This document shows positions 32,453 through 42,237 of a stretch of DNA of 64,000 nt, piece by piece. Position numbers and translations under genes: made by a program. Source of the DNA: Procambarus clarkii. Lineage: Eukaryota > Arthropoda > Malacostraca > Decapoda > Cambaridae. Numbering within the stretch: position 1 is the first letter of the stretch; each line of letters starts with the position of its first letter. A model generated the notes under the pieces. It searched no databases and was not told where the DNA came from. It saw only the letters and a list, made by a program, of their open reading frames with translations. The DNA is taken from assembly GCF_040958095.1 (NCBI RefSeq), contig NC_091188.1, forward strand, positions 6,116,556 through 6,180,555, given 5' to 3'.

Positions 32453-32895
32453 TGTTGTTGTTATAGATTCAGCAACTCGGAACAAGTTCCAAGTAGCACG
32501 GGCTATGGTGAGCCCGTAGTGGACTTACCTGGCACGGGAGCGGGGCAAGCAGCACGGGCTATGGTGAGCCCGTAGTGGACTTACCTGGCACGGGAGCGGG
32601 GCAAGCAGCACGGGCTATGGTGAGCCCGTAGTGGACTTACCTGGCACAGGAGCGGGGCAAGCAGCACGGGCTATGGTGAGCCCGTAGTGGACTTACCTGG
32701 CACAGGAGCGGGGCAAGTAGCACGGGCTATGGTGAGCCCGTAGTGGACTTACCTGGCACAGGAGCGGGGCAAGTAGCACGGGCTATGGTGAGCCCGTAGT
32801 GGACTTACCTGGCACAGGAGCGGGGCAAGTAGCACGGGCTATGGTGAGCCCGTAGTGGACTTACCTGGCACAGGAGCGGTGCTGAATGATGATAG
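32453..32895 (-). mobile_element. VNTR-bearing short retroposon, 7 internal units
   Basis: Flanked by target-site duplications tcccgcgtgtga (32441-32452) and tccccgcgtgtga (32896-32908). On the plus strand it starts (TTG)n-ttatagattcagc. The ggaacaagttcc stem-loop follows, then seven 56-bp units beginning cacgggctatggtgagcccg (starts 32497, 32553, 32609, 32665, 32721, 32777, 32833). It ends ggagcggtgct. Variable-length TSDs and a simple tail indicate LINE-mediated retroposition, with the (CAA)n 3' tail on the minus strand. Each unit has a 7-bp stem (acgggct/agcccgt). Confidence 0.85.
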
Positions 32896-33290
32896 TCCCC
32901 GCGTGTGAGAGCCTCACCAGTGCCTATTTTCCCTCTTGGCTCCCCATTTCCCATCTTCCCATCTCAAGAGATTCCCTCGCATTTCCTATTTTCCCATTCC
33001 ATCTCCCTTCTTCACTTACCTTCTGGTTACCTTGTGATCGTTTCCGGGGCTTAGCGTCCCAGCGGCCCGGTCCTCGACCAGGTTTCAAACACTATTTTCC
33101 CTTCCATTTCCCCCCTCTTCCGTTCCTGTCTCCATTTTCCATCTCCCCCCCAACCCCCGCCGACCTCACCCTCGTGGTCCTCCTCCCCCACCCCCCCCCC
33201 CTCCCCACGGACTGGTCGTGTTGACTGGGCTCGACCAATCACAGTAGCCCGGGGCGCTAACGACCTTCTAGCTCACACAAGAGACCAGGG
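32896..33290. other. Pyrimidine-rich spacer with a SINE module
   Basis: C/T-rich sequence. At 33035-33085 lies the reverse SINE module ('cggggcttagcgtccc', 'ggcccggtcctcgaccagg'). Confidence 0.55.
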
Positions 33291-33537
33291 GCTAGATTCA
33301 CGCAAGCACTTACGAACCTGTACATCTTTTCTCAATCTTTGGCGGCTTTGTTTCCAATTATTAAACAGTTAATGAGCTCCGAAGCACCAGGAGGCTGTTT
33401 ATAACAATAACAACAGTTGATTGGCAAGTTTTCATGCTTGTAAACTGTTTAATAAATGTAACCAAAGCCGCCAAAGATTGAGGAAAGATGTACACGTTCG
33501 TAAGTACTTGCGTAAGTGCTTTAGTGAATCTGACCCC
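33288..33537. mobile_element. Foldback MITE, 250 bp, copy 1
   Basis: The ends ggggctagattcacg and agtgaatctgacccc are inverted repeats that extend inward for about 110 bp on each side ('caatctttggcggctttg' against 'caaagccgccaaagattg'). No coding capacity. Other copies are at 42638, 43984 and 59001. Confidence 0.85.
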
Positions 33538-33639
33538 AGGATAAAACACTAAGGGGGGTGACCTCGTAAACATTACCAGACTACGGGCGGCGTAAGTGTC
33601 CATTATGTCTTTTTCAGCTTGAGGCTCGCTAGGCTTGTT

Positions 33640-33955
33640 AGAATATGGCGTGAGCTACGGCAGGGGAGGGTCCAGGGGCAGCAGTAAGCCAGGGGAGGCA
33701 AGGGGGAGGGGTGTCTAGGGGGCAGCAGTAAGCTAGGGGAGGCTTAAGCCAGGCAGGGAAGGTGGAGACGGTTGAGGGGAGTGACGCAATAGGGGAGGGG
33801 TGTAGGTAGGGGGCAAGACCTCCACTCTCTGTTATTGTCGAGTGTGAGAGGGGAGGGGGGCCGGCAAGGGTGAGGGAGGGGGAGCTGGGGTTAGGAAGGG
33901 GGGTTATGGGGGTAAGGATTTAGGGGGGGGAGGGGGTTAGACGGGTAGAGCAACA
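33640..33955. repeat. G-rich purine tract with imperfect repeats
   Basis: A direct repeat 'ggggcagcagtaagcc-agg' (33675 and 33721) and many G4-G8 runs. The plus strand is quadruplex-prone. No gene. Confidence 0.7.
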
Positions 33956-34179
33956 ATTTTCCGGCTGCCGGCCTGTTTTTCCCATTACCTAAGTGGCTGT
34001 ACACTGCCACTTGATTGGTCGACCCATTTACGCACTGTTGCAGGTGCAGAGGGAGTTACGGGCGCGCGCGCGTGCTCACCTATATGGGGTTTTGAAGGGC
34101 GAGCTTCAGCTCCTGGGCCACTTGGGTTGTGTCGCATGCAATTTTAAATGTTACTATGGTGTTGGCCACCATTGACAGA

Positions 34180-34260
34180 GAAGTCTGTCAAGATCAAGGG
34201 CCCCAAGACTATTCAACACTTTCCAAACCAGCTCGTATCTCCTAAGGTTTCTCAACGTCA
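34180..34260 (+). pseudogene. LINE-like C-terminal fragment (RAPRLFN)
   Basis: One frame reads RAPRLFNTFQTSSYL, resembling the conserved 'RGPRLFNSLP' near the end of some LINE ORF2s. It is interrupted by the retroposon at 34261. Confidence 0.4.
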
Positions 34261-34464
34261 TGTTGTTGTTGTTATAGATTCAGCTACTCGGAACAAGTTC
34301 CAAGTAGCACGGGCTATGGTGAGCCCGTAACTTACCTGGCACAGGAGCGGGGCAAGTAGCACAGGCTATGGTTAGCCCGTAGTGGACTTACCTAGCACAG
34401 GAGCGGGGCAAGTAGCACGGGCTATGGTGAGCCCGTAGTGGACTTACCTGGCACAGGAGCGGAG
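34261..34464 (-). mobile_element. VNTR-bearing short retroposon, 3 units
   Basis: TSDs are tctcaacgtca (34250-34260) and tcccaacgtca (34465-34475). The same site without insertion is seen at 3780 (tttcccaacgtcaag), so this is an empty-site comparison within one repeat family. Three 56-bp units; in the first, the 'gtagtgga' part is shortened to gta. Confidence 0.85.
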
Positions 34465-34675
34465 TCCCAACGTCAAGAAAACGGTCAATTTAAAGTGTCC
34501 TCTCCTAACCTACCAGAGGACCCACAACAGAAAACGGGACATAGTACGTCACTTTCCGCCAGCCGATGCCATTTTCTAGCACGACAATTTTTGACCTTAG
34601 GTAACGCCTACGATGGAAATGCGACGTACTATGTAAGAGGACAGATTGGTGTAAACATAAGGGGCATAACTTATA
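34465..34675. repeat. Interspersed repeat with internal inverted arms
   Basis: 'catagtacgtc' and 'gacgtactatg' (34542 and 34622) are exact inverted repeats. The first 50 bases match 3779-3830. The target of the preceding insertion. Confidence 0.55.
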
Positions 34676-34679
34676 TGTA

Positions 34680-34830
34680 AGCCTGGTACCTGATCAACCA
34701 GGCTGTGACTCATACGTCAGGCTGCGAGCAGCTGCGTCCAACAGCCTGGTTGACCAGTCCAGCAACCAGGAGGCCTGGTCGACGACCGGGCCGCGGGGTC
34801 GCTGAGCCCCGGAATCACCTCAAGGTATAA
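34680..34830 (+). mobile_element. SINE with 'ccgggccgcgggg' module
   Basis: 'gaccagtccagcaaccagga', 'ggcctggtcgacgaccgggc' and 'cgctgagccccggaatcacc'. It shares its 3' module with the tRNA-SINE at 3360-3415 but has a different 5' part. Confidence 0.7.
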
Positions 34831-34889
34831 CTAGCTGGTCTCTCACGGTATTCAAAAGATACCTTAACACCTCCAAACAATACCTTGTT

Positions 34890-35030
34890 AACGTAACTGT
34901 GATTCATACGCCACAATGCGAGCAGCGGCGTCTAACAGCCTAGTTGATCAGACCACCAACCAGGAAGGCTAAGCAGAGACCGGGCCGCGAGGACATTGAT
35001 CCTCGAAACCATCTCGAGGGGTAGGTACCC
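34890..35030 (+). mobile_element. Second, older copy of the same SINE
   Basis: 'gattcatacgccacaatgcg', 'gttgatcagaccaccaacca' and 'gaccgggccgcgaggacatt' follow the order of the copy just upstream, with more changes. Confidence 0.65.
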
Positions 35031-35309
35031 TCTGCAGACAAGCTTGAGTAATTTGTGTGTCGTGGTCATGCCTTTCTAGCTTCTGCTTTCCTCCAGTCAC
35101 ATAAGGTGTAGTTCCCTTTTGAGAAGTCTCATTATACCGGGGCCAGGAGCTAGCACACGACACCAGAGTCTTTATAATAACCAACTGTTCTGGACAGACG
35201 ATAGTCATATGTATGATTCTACATAAGCCCCATAATACATGTATGTAGTATGCTGTGTATCATGCGATATGTTGTGTATCATGTGGGTGTGTATCATGTG
35301 GTTGTGTAT

Positions 35310-35592
35310 CAACCACCACTTGCATCACCACCACCTACATCATCATCATCACTTACAGCCAGAGCATCACCACCACCACCACCATCACCATCACCATCAC
35401 CATCACCATCACCATCACCATCACCACCACCACCACCACCACCACCACCACCACCACCACCACCACCACCATCACCACCACCACCACCACCATCACCATC
35501 ACCATCACCATCACCATCACCACCACCACCACCACCACCACCACCACCACCACCACCACCACCACCACCATCACCACCCCCACCCCCACCAC
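35310..35592. repeat. (ACC)n/(ATC)n trinucleotide array
   Basis: Blocks of cac and atc triplets alternate. All frames are open (poly-His, poly-Thr, Ser/Pro, Gly on the complement), so the long ORFs are artefacts. Confidence 0.95.
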
Positions 35593-35599
35593 CGGTGGG

Positions 35600-36200
35600 A
35601 AGGGACCTGTGTGTCCTTGGCCCACCACCTGTCATGGTGGGGGTGGTGGGGGCGAGGACTATGTGCCCTCTGCCTCTGGAGTGTTGACAAACCCGTACAT
35701 GCTGGGGGGGGGGGGCACGTGTTTTTTTTTTAGGCTTGTAGTGCCATTGTATACGGGTGGGGCGTTGGTTTGTGTAGTGGGGTGGTCGCTACGGCGAGTA
35801 CTATGGCTTTAGTCGACATTACTGTCGACATTACTACCACCACTACTACCACCACTACTATCACCACCATCACCACTAACAGTCCTTCATCTAGGCACCT
35901 CTCTCACTTTGTTTTCTGTCCTTAAGGTACTCCTTTACACAGTTCAGTGTCTTGATAAGTTATCCTAGCCCCCCTCCCCCTTCTCTCCCTCTATCTCCCC
36001 CCCTCCGTCCCTCTCACCCATTTTGAACACATGAGGAACTCCCGTTCCGGCTAGATTTTCTCTTCCAGCTTACCCCTTTTAATGGGTAAGAGTATGGTTT
36101 CCCTCCCGTTTTCCATTACATTAATATTATAATGTTCTAGCACTCTCATTCCTAAAGGAACTACAGATGGAGAATAGTATGAGAGTGGGGTAAAGCTGCA
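35600..36200. other. Low-complexity spacer
   Basis: G12 run at 35704, second (ACC/ACT)n patch at 35828-35880, C/T-rich stretch 35968-36020. No gene seen. Confidence 0.5.
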
Positions 36201-36254
36201 GTTAAGATTTGTGGTGTGTGAGTCTCTCTCTCTCCGCTATAGTGAGGGGACAGG

Positions 36255-36325
36255 CCACTGCAGGTCTAGAGGCAACTTAAGTGAAGTTAGAGGCAACTTA
36301 AGTGAAGTTAGAGGCAACTTAAGTG
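36255..36325. repeat. Three 21-bp direct repeats
   Basis: Unit agaggcaacttaagtgaagtt, three times. It reads RGNLSEV x3 in the frame that later encodes the PLPPLPPSV repeats. Confidence 0.9.
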
Positions 36326-36382
36326 AAGTAAAAGATATAGAATCATTCCTCCGTTCCTTCCCAGTCTATACCATTGTTTGCA

Positions 36383-37449
36383 GATTCGTGCCACTGTCGG
36401 CACTTCCACCACTACCACCCTCAGTGCCACTTCCACCACTACCACCCTCAGTGCCACTGCCACCACTACCACCCTCAGTGCCACTGCCACCACTACCACC
36501 CTCAGTGCCACTGCCACCACTACCACCCTCAGTGCCATTGCCACCACTACCACCCTCAGTACCACTGCCACCACTACCACCCTCAGTGCCACTGCCACCA
36601 CTACCACCCTCAGTGCCACTGCCACCACTACCACCCTCAGTGCCACTGCCACCACTACCACCCTCAGTGCCACTGCCACCACTACCACCCTCAGTGCCAC
36701 TGCCACCACTACCACCCTCAGTGCCACTGCCACCACTACCACCCTCAGTGCCACTTCCACCCTCAGTGCCACTGCCACCACTGCCACCCTCAGTGCCACT
36801 TCCACCCTCAGTGCCACTGCCACCACTACCACCCTCAGTGCCACTGCCACCACTACCACCCTCAGTGCCACTTCCACCCTCAGTGCCACTTCCACCACTG
36901 CCACCCTCAGTGCCACTGCCACCACTACCACCCTCAGTGCCACTGCCACCACTACCACCCTCAGTGCCACTTCCACCCTCAGTGCCACTTCCACCACTGC
37001 CACCACTACCACCCTCAGTGCCACTTCCACCCTCAGTGCCACTTCCACCACTACCACCCTCAGTGCCACTTCCACCCTCAGTGCCACTTCCACCACTACC
37101 ACCCTCAGTGCCACTTCCACCCTCAGTGCCACTTCCACCCTCAGTGCCACTTCCACCACTACCACCCTCAGTGCCACTTCCACCCTCAGTGCCACTTCCA
37201 CCACTACCACCCTCAGTGCCACTGCCACCACTACCACCCTCAGTGCCACTTCCACCCTCAGTGCCACTTCCACCACTGCCACCCTCAGTGCCACTGCCAC
37301 CACTACCACCCTCAGTGCCACTGCCACCACTACCACCCTCAGTGCCACTTCCACCCTCAGTGCCACTGCCACCACTACCACCCTCGGTGCCAGCACCGCC
37401 GGCACTCTATTGTAAACGTGGAGAGGCCTCTGGAGGATTGATTGATTGA
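36383..37449 (+). other. 27/18-bp array with one frame-preserving Pro-rich reading
   Basis: About 37 units of 27 bp (ccactgccaccactaccacc-ctcagtg) mixed with an 18-bp form lacking ccaccacta and one 36-bp form. All lengths are multiples of nine. In the frame open from 36211 to 37449 it reads VPLPPLPPS over and over. The substitutions I can see (ctg/ctt, cta/ctg, ctg/ttg, gtg/gta, tca/tcg) are all synonymous in that frame but not in the other two plus frames. A plausible acceptor (accattgtttgcag, ending 36382) precedes it. No ATG lies in the frame, and the donor side is weak (TATT|GTAAAC). It may be a Pro-rich exon or a non-coding minisatellite. Confidence 0.45.
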
Positions 37450-37600
37450 TAAAGATGAAGCCACCCAAGAGGTGGCACAGGCATGAATAGCCCGTAAGTG
37501 GTGGCCCTTTTGAGTCATTACCAGTATCAAGAGCTGATACTGGAGATCTGTGGAGGTGCGACTGCACCCTGCGTGACGGGAGATGTCTCCCGTCCTCTGG
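37440..37600 (+). mobile_element. Short interspersed element ('cccgtaagtggtggccc')
   Basis: 'agcccgtaagtggtggccct', 'accagtatcaagagctgata' and 'gtgacgggagatgtctcc' recur with few changes at 40008-40110. A (TTGA)n patch begins this copy. Confidence 0.75.
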
Positions 37601-37663
37601 AGGATGAGAGGACAACTTGTACAGTGGCGTGACCGCGGTCTCCAGGACAGCCGTAGCTGGCGG

Positions 37664-37967
37664 GGACCTCAGCCAGCTGGTCTGGCGGACCTCAGCCAGC
37701 TGGTCTGGCGGACCTCAGCCAGCTGGTCTGGCGGACCTCAGCCAGCTGGTCTGGCGGACCTCAGCCAGCTGGTGTGGCGGACCTCAGCCAGCTGGTCTGG
37801 CGGACCTCAGCCAGCTGGTGTGGCGGACCTCAGCCAGCTGGTCTGGCGGACCTCAGCCAGCTGGTGTGGCGGACCTCAGCCAGCTGGTGTGGCGGACCTC
37901 AGCCAGCTGCTCTGGCGGACCTCAGCCAGCTGGTGTGGCGGACCTCAGCCAGCTGGTCTGGCGGCAT
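37664..37967. repeat. Minisatellite, 23-bp unit, 13 copies
   Basis: Unit ggacctcagccagctggtct plus ggc, with T/G variation in ggtNtgg. The 23-bp period shifts frame every unit, so the ORFs across it are not meaningful. Confidence 0.95.
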
Positions 37968-37969
37968 TC

Positions 37970-38545
37970 ACTAATACTAAATATCCCTGATCTATACGCC
38001 CAACTTAAGTAGAAATAATGATGACATTAGTACCTTCAACGTTCACTAAATCCTTGGAAGTAGTCCTCGCGGGCTTGGTTACGTATGCTGGAGCAGAGTA
38101 ATAATGAGCCGAGCCGCGCGTAACTCCTACAATATTTTCTGACAATTTTATAAGAGTGAAGTAGTGTTTGTTATGGTGGGGTGGGGGGGGGGGGGGGGAG
38201 GGGGGAGGTGGAGTGGCCGGCCTGTGGTGCTCCACACCCCCAGGGCCTTGGGAGGGGTGGAGGGTTGCCTCCTACACTATACCTGCAAAAGATAGCAATT
38301 TACGACTGCTTGTGGGGAGTTATGGCAGCACAGCAGAAGGAGGACTCGGCAGCACACTTCTCCGTTGCGCATGTTGATGCGCTTGTACATGTCTCTCCTT
38401 GTACAGTGTTTGTGTTAATACCACCTCTAAGAGCTTGCTGTCGGTGTAGATGTGGTGGGTAGACACTGAAGCATGGCCCCGCGCGTGACCCAGCTGGCCA
38501 GGACGGCGGTCTCCTGGACCCCCGGGGCTCCGCCTCTCACACTCG
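37970..38545. other. Spacer with G-rich run
   Basis: Contains 'ggtggggtggggggg...' (38174-38215, quadruplex-prone). Otherwise unique sequence with ORFs of 97 codons or fewer and no recognised motif. Confidence 0.45.
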
Positions 38546-38547
38546 CT

Positions 38548-39174
38548 GTACTCACCTAATTGTGCTTGCGGGGGTTGAGCTTTGGCTCTTTGGTCCCGCC
38601 TCTCAACTGTCAATCAACTGGTGTACAGATTCCTGAGCCTACTGGGCTCTATCATACCTACATTTGAAACTGTGTATGGAGTCAGCCTCCACCACATCAC
38701 TTCCTAGTGCATTCCATTTATTAACTACTCTGACACTGAAAAAATTCTTTCTAACGTCTCTGTGGCTCATCTGGGTACTAAGTTTCCACCTGTGTCCCCT
38801 TGTTCGTGTCCCACCCGTGCTGAAGAGTTTGTCTTTGTCCACCCTGTCAATTCCCCTGAGAATTTTGTAGGTGGTTATCATGTCTCCCCTTACTCTTCTG
38901 TTTTCCAGGGATGTGAGGTTCAGCTCCTTTAGCCTTTCCTCGTAGCTCAATCCTCTCAGTTCCGGGACGAGCCTGGTGGCATACCGCTGAATCTTCTCTA
39001 ACTTTGTCTTGTGTTTAACTAGGTATGGACTCCAGGCTGGAGCTGCATACTCCAGGATTGGTCTTACATAAGTGGTATACAGGGTTCTGAAAGATTCCTT
39101 ACACAAGTTTCTGAAGGCAGTTCTTATGTTGGCCAGTCTAGCATATGCCGCTGATGATATTCTTTTGATGTGGG
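38548..39174 (-). mobile_element. 3' end of a CR1/L2-like LINE
   Basis: The longest LINE piece of this family in the window. The coding part is 39170-38639, followed by the 3'UTR ('gttgagaggcgggaccaaag', 'gcaagcacaattaggtgagt'). The same tail is found at 19595, 21690, 22030, 22440, 43200 and 59730. 5' truncated, as usual for LINE copies. Confidence 0.85.
38639..39170 (-). pseudogene. LINE ORF2 C-terminal region (intact frame, truncated)
   Basis: About 176 open codons: KRISSAAYARLANIRTAFRN, TTYVRPILEYAAPAWSPYL, KLEKIQRYATRLVPELRGL, SYEERLKELNLTSLENRRVR and VVNKWNALGSDVVEADSIHS, then stop. This is the thumb and C-terminal tail after the RT palm in CR1/L2-type LINEs. The palm is absent. No frameshift is visible, so the copy is fairly young. 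Confidence 0.85.
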
Positions 39175-39263
39175 TTTACTGTGTTTACTGCCCCATGTTG
39201 TGTCCTGTGGCTGGCGCCCTCGCTCCTCCTCCTCCCAGGTGCTGCCACACCACAGCACCTCTT

Positions 39264-39682
39264 CTGGGTGTGGACACCTGACTCGCCCTACGCTCTGGGT
39301 GTGGACACCTGACTCGCCCTACGCTCTGGGTGTGGACACCTGACTCGCCCTACGCTCTGGGTGTGGACACCTGACTCGCCCTACGCTCTGGGTGTGGACA
39401 CCTGACTCGCCCTACGCTCTGGGTGTGGACACCTGACTCGCCCTACGCTCTGGGTGTGGACACCTGACTCGCCCTACGCTCTGGGTGTGGACACCTGACT
39501 CGCCCTACGCTCTGGGTGTGGACACCTGACTCGCCCTACGCTCTGGGTGTACACACCTGACTCGCCCTACGCTCTGGGTGTGGACACCTGACTCGCCCTA
39601 CGCTCTGGGTGTACACACCTGACTCGCCCTACGCTCTGGGTGTACACACCTGACTCGCCCTACGCTCTGGGTGTACACACCT
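39264..39682. repeat. Minisatellite, 31-bp unit, about 13.5 copies
   Basis: Unit ctgggtgtggacacctgact plus cgccctacgct. The last copies change gtggac to gtacac, the form that fills the larger array at 44707-46340. The two arrays are therefore one family 5 kb apart. Confidence 0.95.
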
Positions 39683-39954
39683 GGTGCCTTCCTTGTGGCT
39701 CACACCTTGTCAGGTGTCACCTTCAGTACTCACTGCCGGTTGTTAGCGTCAACCTGGAGCTTGTCTTGGCAATCTTCTCGCGTGTCTATTGTTATCTACC
39801 GTTATCAATTATTAGTTATCCAGCAGGACACGGAGGACTGGCTCGAGAGGCAGGTGGTTCTCCCTAGTCCTCAACACCTCGGGAGGGACTAGGACGCCTT
39901 TTTTTGCCGCCACTCTTGTCATTACAGTAAGTAGAGTACATGGTCATTTGTGCG

Positions 39955-39962
39955 TAAGTAAG

Positions 39963-40008
<46 letters not shown>
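39955..40008. repeat. (GTAA)n microsatellite
   Basis: Immediately precedes, and seems to grow out of, the 'cccgtaagtggtgg' element start. Confidence 0.9.
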
Positions 40009-40110
40009 CCCGTAAGTGGTGGCCCTTTTGAGCCATTACCAGTATCAAGAGCTGATACTGGAGATCTGTGGAGGTGCAACTGCACCCTGCGTGACGGGAG
40101 ATGTCTCCCC
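40006..40110 (+). mobile_element. Second copy of the 37.45-kb short element
   Basis: 'cccgtaagtggtggcccttt' to 'cgtgacgggagatgtctccc'. It ends exactly where the next retroposon's target duplication begins. Confidence 0.75.
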
Positions 40111-40122
40111 CGTGGCGTCACG

Positions 40123-40220
40123 TTGTTGTTGTTATTGTTATAGATTCAGCTACACGGAACAAGTTCCAAGTAGCACGGGCTATGGTGAGCCCGTAGCTTA
40201 CCTGGCACAGGAGCAGTGCT
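40123..40220 (-). mobile_element. Minimal (single-unit) VNTR-retroposon, 98 bp
   Basis: TSDs ccgtggcgtcacg (40110-40122) and ccgtagcgtcacg (40221-40233) define the complete element. It has a (TTG)n end, 'atagattcagctacacgg', the ggaacaagttcc stem, one cacgggctatggtgagcccg hairpin unit, then 'cttacctggcacaggagcag' and tgct. This is the reference form without tandem expansion. Confidence 0.85.
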
Positions 40221-40317
40221 CCGTAGCGTCACGCTAACGTCCCCATCTTGTAGTATGGTTAGTCTTGACAACCCCTAACACCTCTCCCCTCCACCCACCC
40301 CCACCTGACAACTCCCA

Positions 40318-40795
40318 ACATCTCTCCCCCCCTGACAGCCCTCAACATCTCTCCCCCCCTGACAGCCGTCAACATCTCTCCCCCCCTGACAGCCCTCAAC
40401 ATCTTTCCCCCCCTGACAGCCGTCAACATCTCTCCCCCCCTGACAGCCCTCAACATCTTTCCCCCCCTGACAGCCGTCAACATCTTTCCCCCCCTGACAG
40501 CCGTCAACATCTTTCCCCCCCTGACAGCCGTCAACATCTCTCCCCCCCTGACAGCCCTCAACATCTCCCCCCCCCGTGACAGCCCTCAACATCTTTCCCC
40601 TACCTGACAGCCCTCAACATCTTTCCCCCCCTGACAGCCCTCAACATCTCTCCCCCCCCCTGACAGCCCTTAACATCTCTCCCCCCCTGACAGCCCTCAA
40701 CATCTCTCCCCCCCTGACAGCCCTCAACATCTCTCCCCCCCTGACAGCCCTCAACATCTCTCCCCCCCTGACAGCCCTCAACATCTCTCCCTGTC
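40318..40795. repeat. Minisatellite, 27-bp unit, about 17.5 copies
   Basis: Unit catctctccccccctgacag plus ccctcaa. It has two-state sites (ctct/cttt, ccctc/ccgtc) and C-run length changes of 27-29 bp. The minus strand has G7-G8 runs every unit. Confidence 0.95.
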
Positions 40796-40799
40796 TCTC

Positions 40800-41315
40800 T
40801 TGAATGCCTCACTATATTTTGCTCACCAGGCCCTCTTCCCCCCCCCCCACCGTGTGTAATCTTCCAGGTGTGGCCGCCTGTCTTTTGTTTTACAAATTAG
40901 CTGCTGATGGCTCTGGCGTGAGCGTCATGGATATTTGGGAATATGTACTTCCTGACATTATCTCTCGCTTCCTGTTCCACCTGTGTCAGCCTATCCCAGA
41001 ATGACACGAGGCTGGGTGGGAGAAGGGAGGGAGTTACGCTTAGCTGGTGTAGGTGTATATGCAGCGATAGTCGGCATTCCCAGTTGCCTAAGTGCTGGCG
41101 TTTAGCTTGATATCTTCTCCGTTATCATGGGAAGGGTCCGTGTGTAGGGGCGCTGGTGTGTTGCGCAGTGGTAGGTAGTTTTCACTTCCGTGTTGAATAT
41201 TGGTTATCTGACGTGTTATCTGTTTGATATTATACTGTTATCTGGCTGGCTCTGTGTCTAGGGGGGCGTGTCGCAGGTACTCGCTAGTGATTTATGGTTG
41301 GGGCTGCTGCTTCCC
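40800..41315. other. Unique spacer
   Basis: ORFs of 66 codons or fewer, C-rich run at 40838. Nothing recognised. Confidence 0.4.
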
Positions 41316-41317
41316 TT

Positions 41318-41948
41318 CCCTGAGCACCCAGGGTGGTGTGGGGACCTGACCTGTGGCAGGTCCAGGTCCCTCAAGTCCCTCCCCCTGAGCACCCAAGGTG
41401 GCGTGGTGACCTGACCTGTGGCAGGTCCAGGTCCCTCAAGTCCCTCCCCCTGAGCACCCATGGTGGCGTGGGGACCTGACCTGTGGCAGGTCCAGGTCCC
41501 TCAAGTCCCTCCCCCTGAGCACCCAAGGTGGCGTGGGGACCTGACCTGTGGCAGGTCCAGGTCCCTCAAGTCCCTCCCCCTGAGCACCCAGGGTGGCGTG
41601 GTGACCTGACCTGTGGCAGGTCCAGGTCCCTCAAGTCCCTCCCCCTGAGCACCCAAGGTGGCGTGGGGACCTGACCTGTGGCAGGTCCAGGTCCTACAAG
41701 TCCCTCCCCCTGAGCACCCATGGTGGCGTGGGGACCTGACCTGTGGCAGGTCCAGGTCCTTCAAGTCCTCCCCCTATGCACCCAGGGTGGCGTGGTGACC
41801 TGACCTGTGGCAGGTCCAGGTCCCTCAAGTCCCTCCCCCTGAGCACCCATGGTGGCGTGGGGACCTGACCTGTGGCAGGTCCAGGTCCCTCAAGTCCTTC
41901 CCCTGAGCACCCAAGGTGGTGTTTGGACCTGACCTGTGGCAGGTCCAA
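41318..41948. repeat. Minisatellite, 65-bp unit, about 9.7 copies
   Basis: Unit starts tgagcacccaaggtggcgtg and contains 'acctgacctgtggcaggtcc', a short palindromic core (acctg...caggt). Successive 'tgagc' starts at 41386, 41451 and 41516 give the 65-bp period. Confidence 0.95.
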
Positions 41949-41969
41949 TACTCTTATCACTACCACTCG

Positions 41970-42236
41970 GCCCTTGTGTTTCTCACTAGCATATATTGCT
42001 CACGTCCTGCATGTAGGGTTCTTGTTCGTGGGTAAACTTGGCTGGGAATTTATTGTTGAGTTCTTCAATTACTTGCTTTAATCCCACGAGTATTTCCCCT
42101 CTTTGGGCTTCACTCTGGTCACTCCAGTGTTTCACCAACAATTTCCTCTTAATGTGGCTGCCAAATTGCTTGGAATTCTCCCCCCTTTTTACTGCTTCCC
42201 TCCCAATTATATTCGTTATTGGCTCTCCTCGTAGGG
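41970..42236 (-). other. Unrecognised open stretch beside a SINE
   Basis: The minus frame from 42236 reads NIIGREAVKRGENSKQFGSH, IKRKLLVKHWSDQSEAQRGE and IEELNNKFPAKFTHEQEPYM, then ends near 41986. Composition is protein-like, rich in charged residues. A SINE abuts the 5' side. It could be a decayed retroelement ORF or a host exon. I do not recognise it. Confidence 0.3.
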
Positions 42237-42237
42237 G

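Noticed and set aside
32453-32895. Helitron or Helentron interpretation of the VNTR element
   Set aside because: The 3' hairpin and internal repeats suggested it, but four copies have 10-13 bp target duplications and one is 5'-truncated, which Helitrons would not show.
35239-35812. Poly-His, Thr, Ser/Pro and Gly ORFs
   Set aside because: Trinucleotide repeat read in different frames. No flanking conserved domain.
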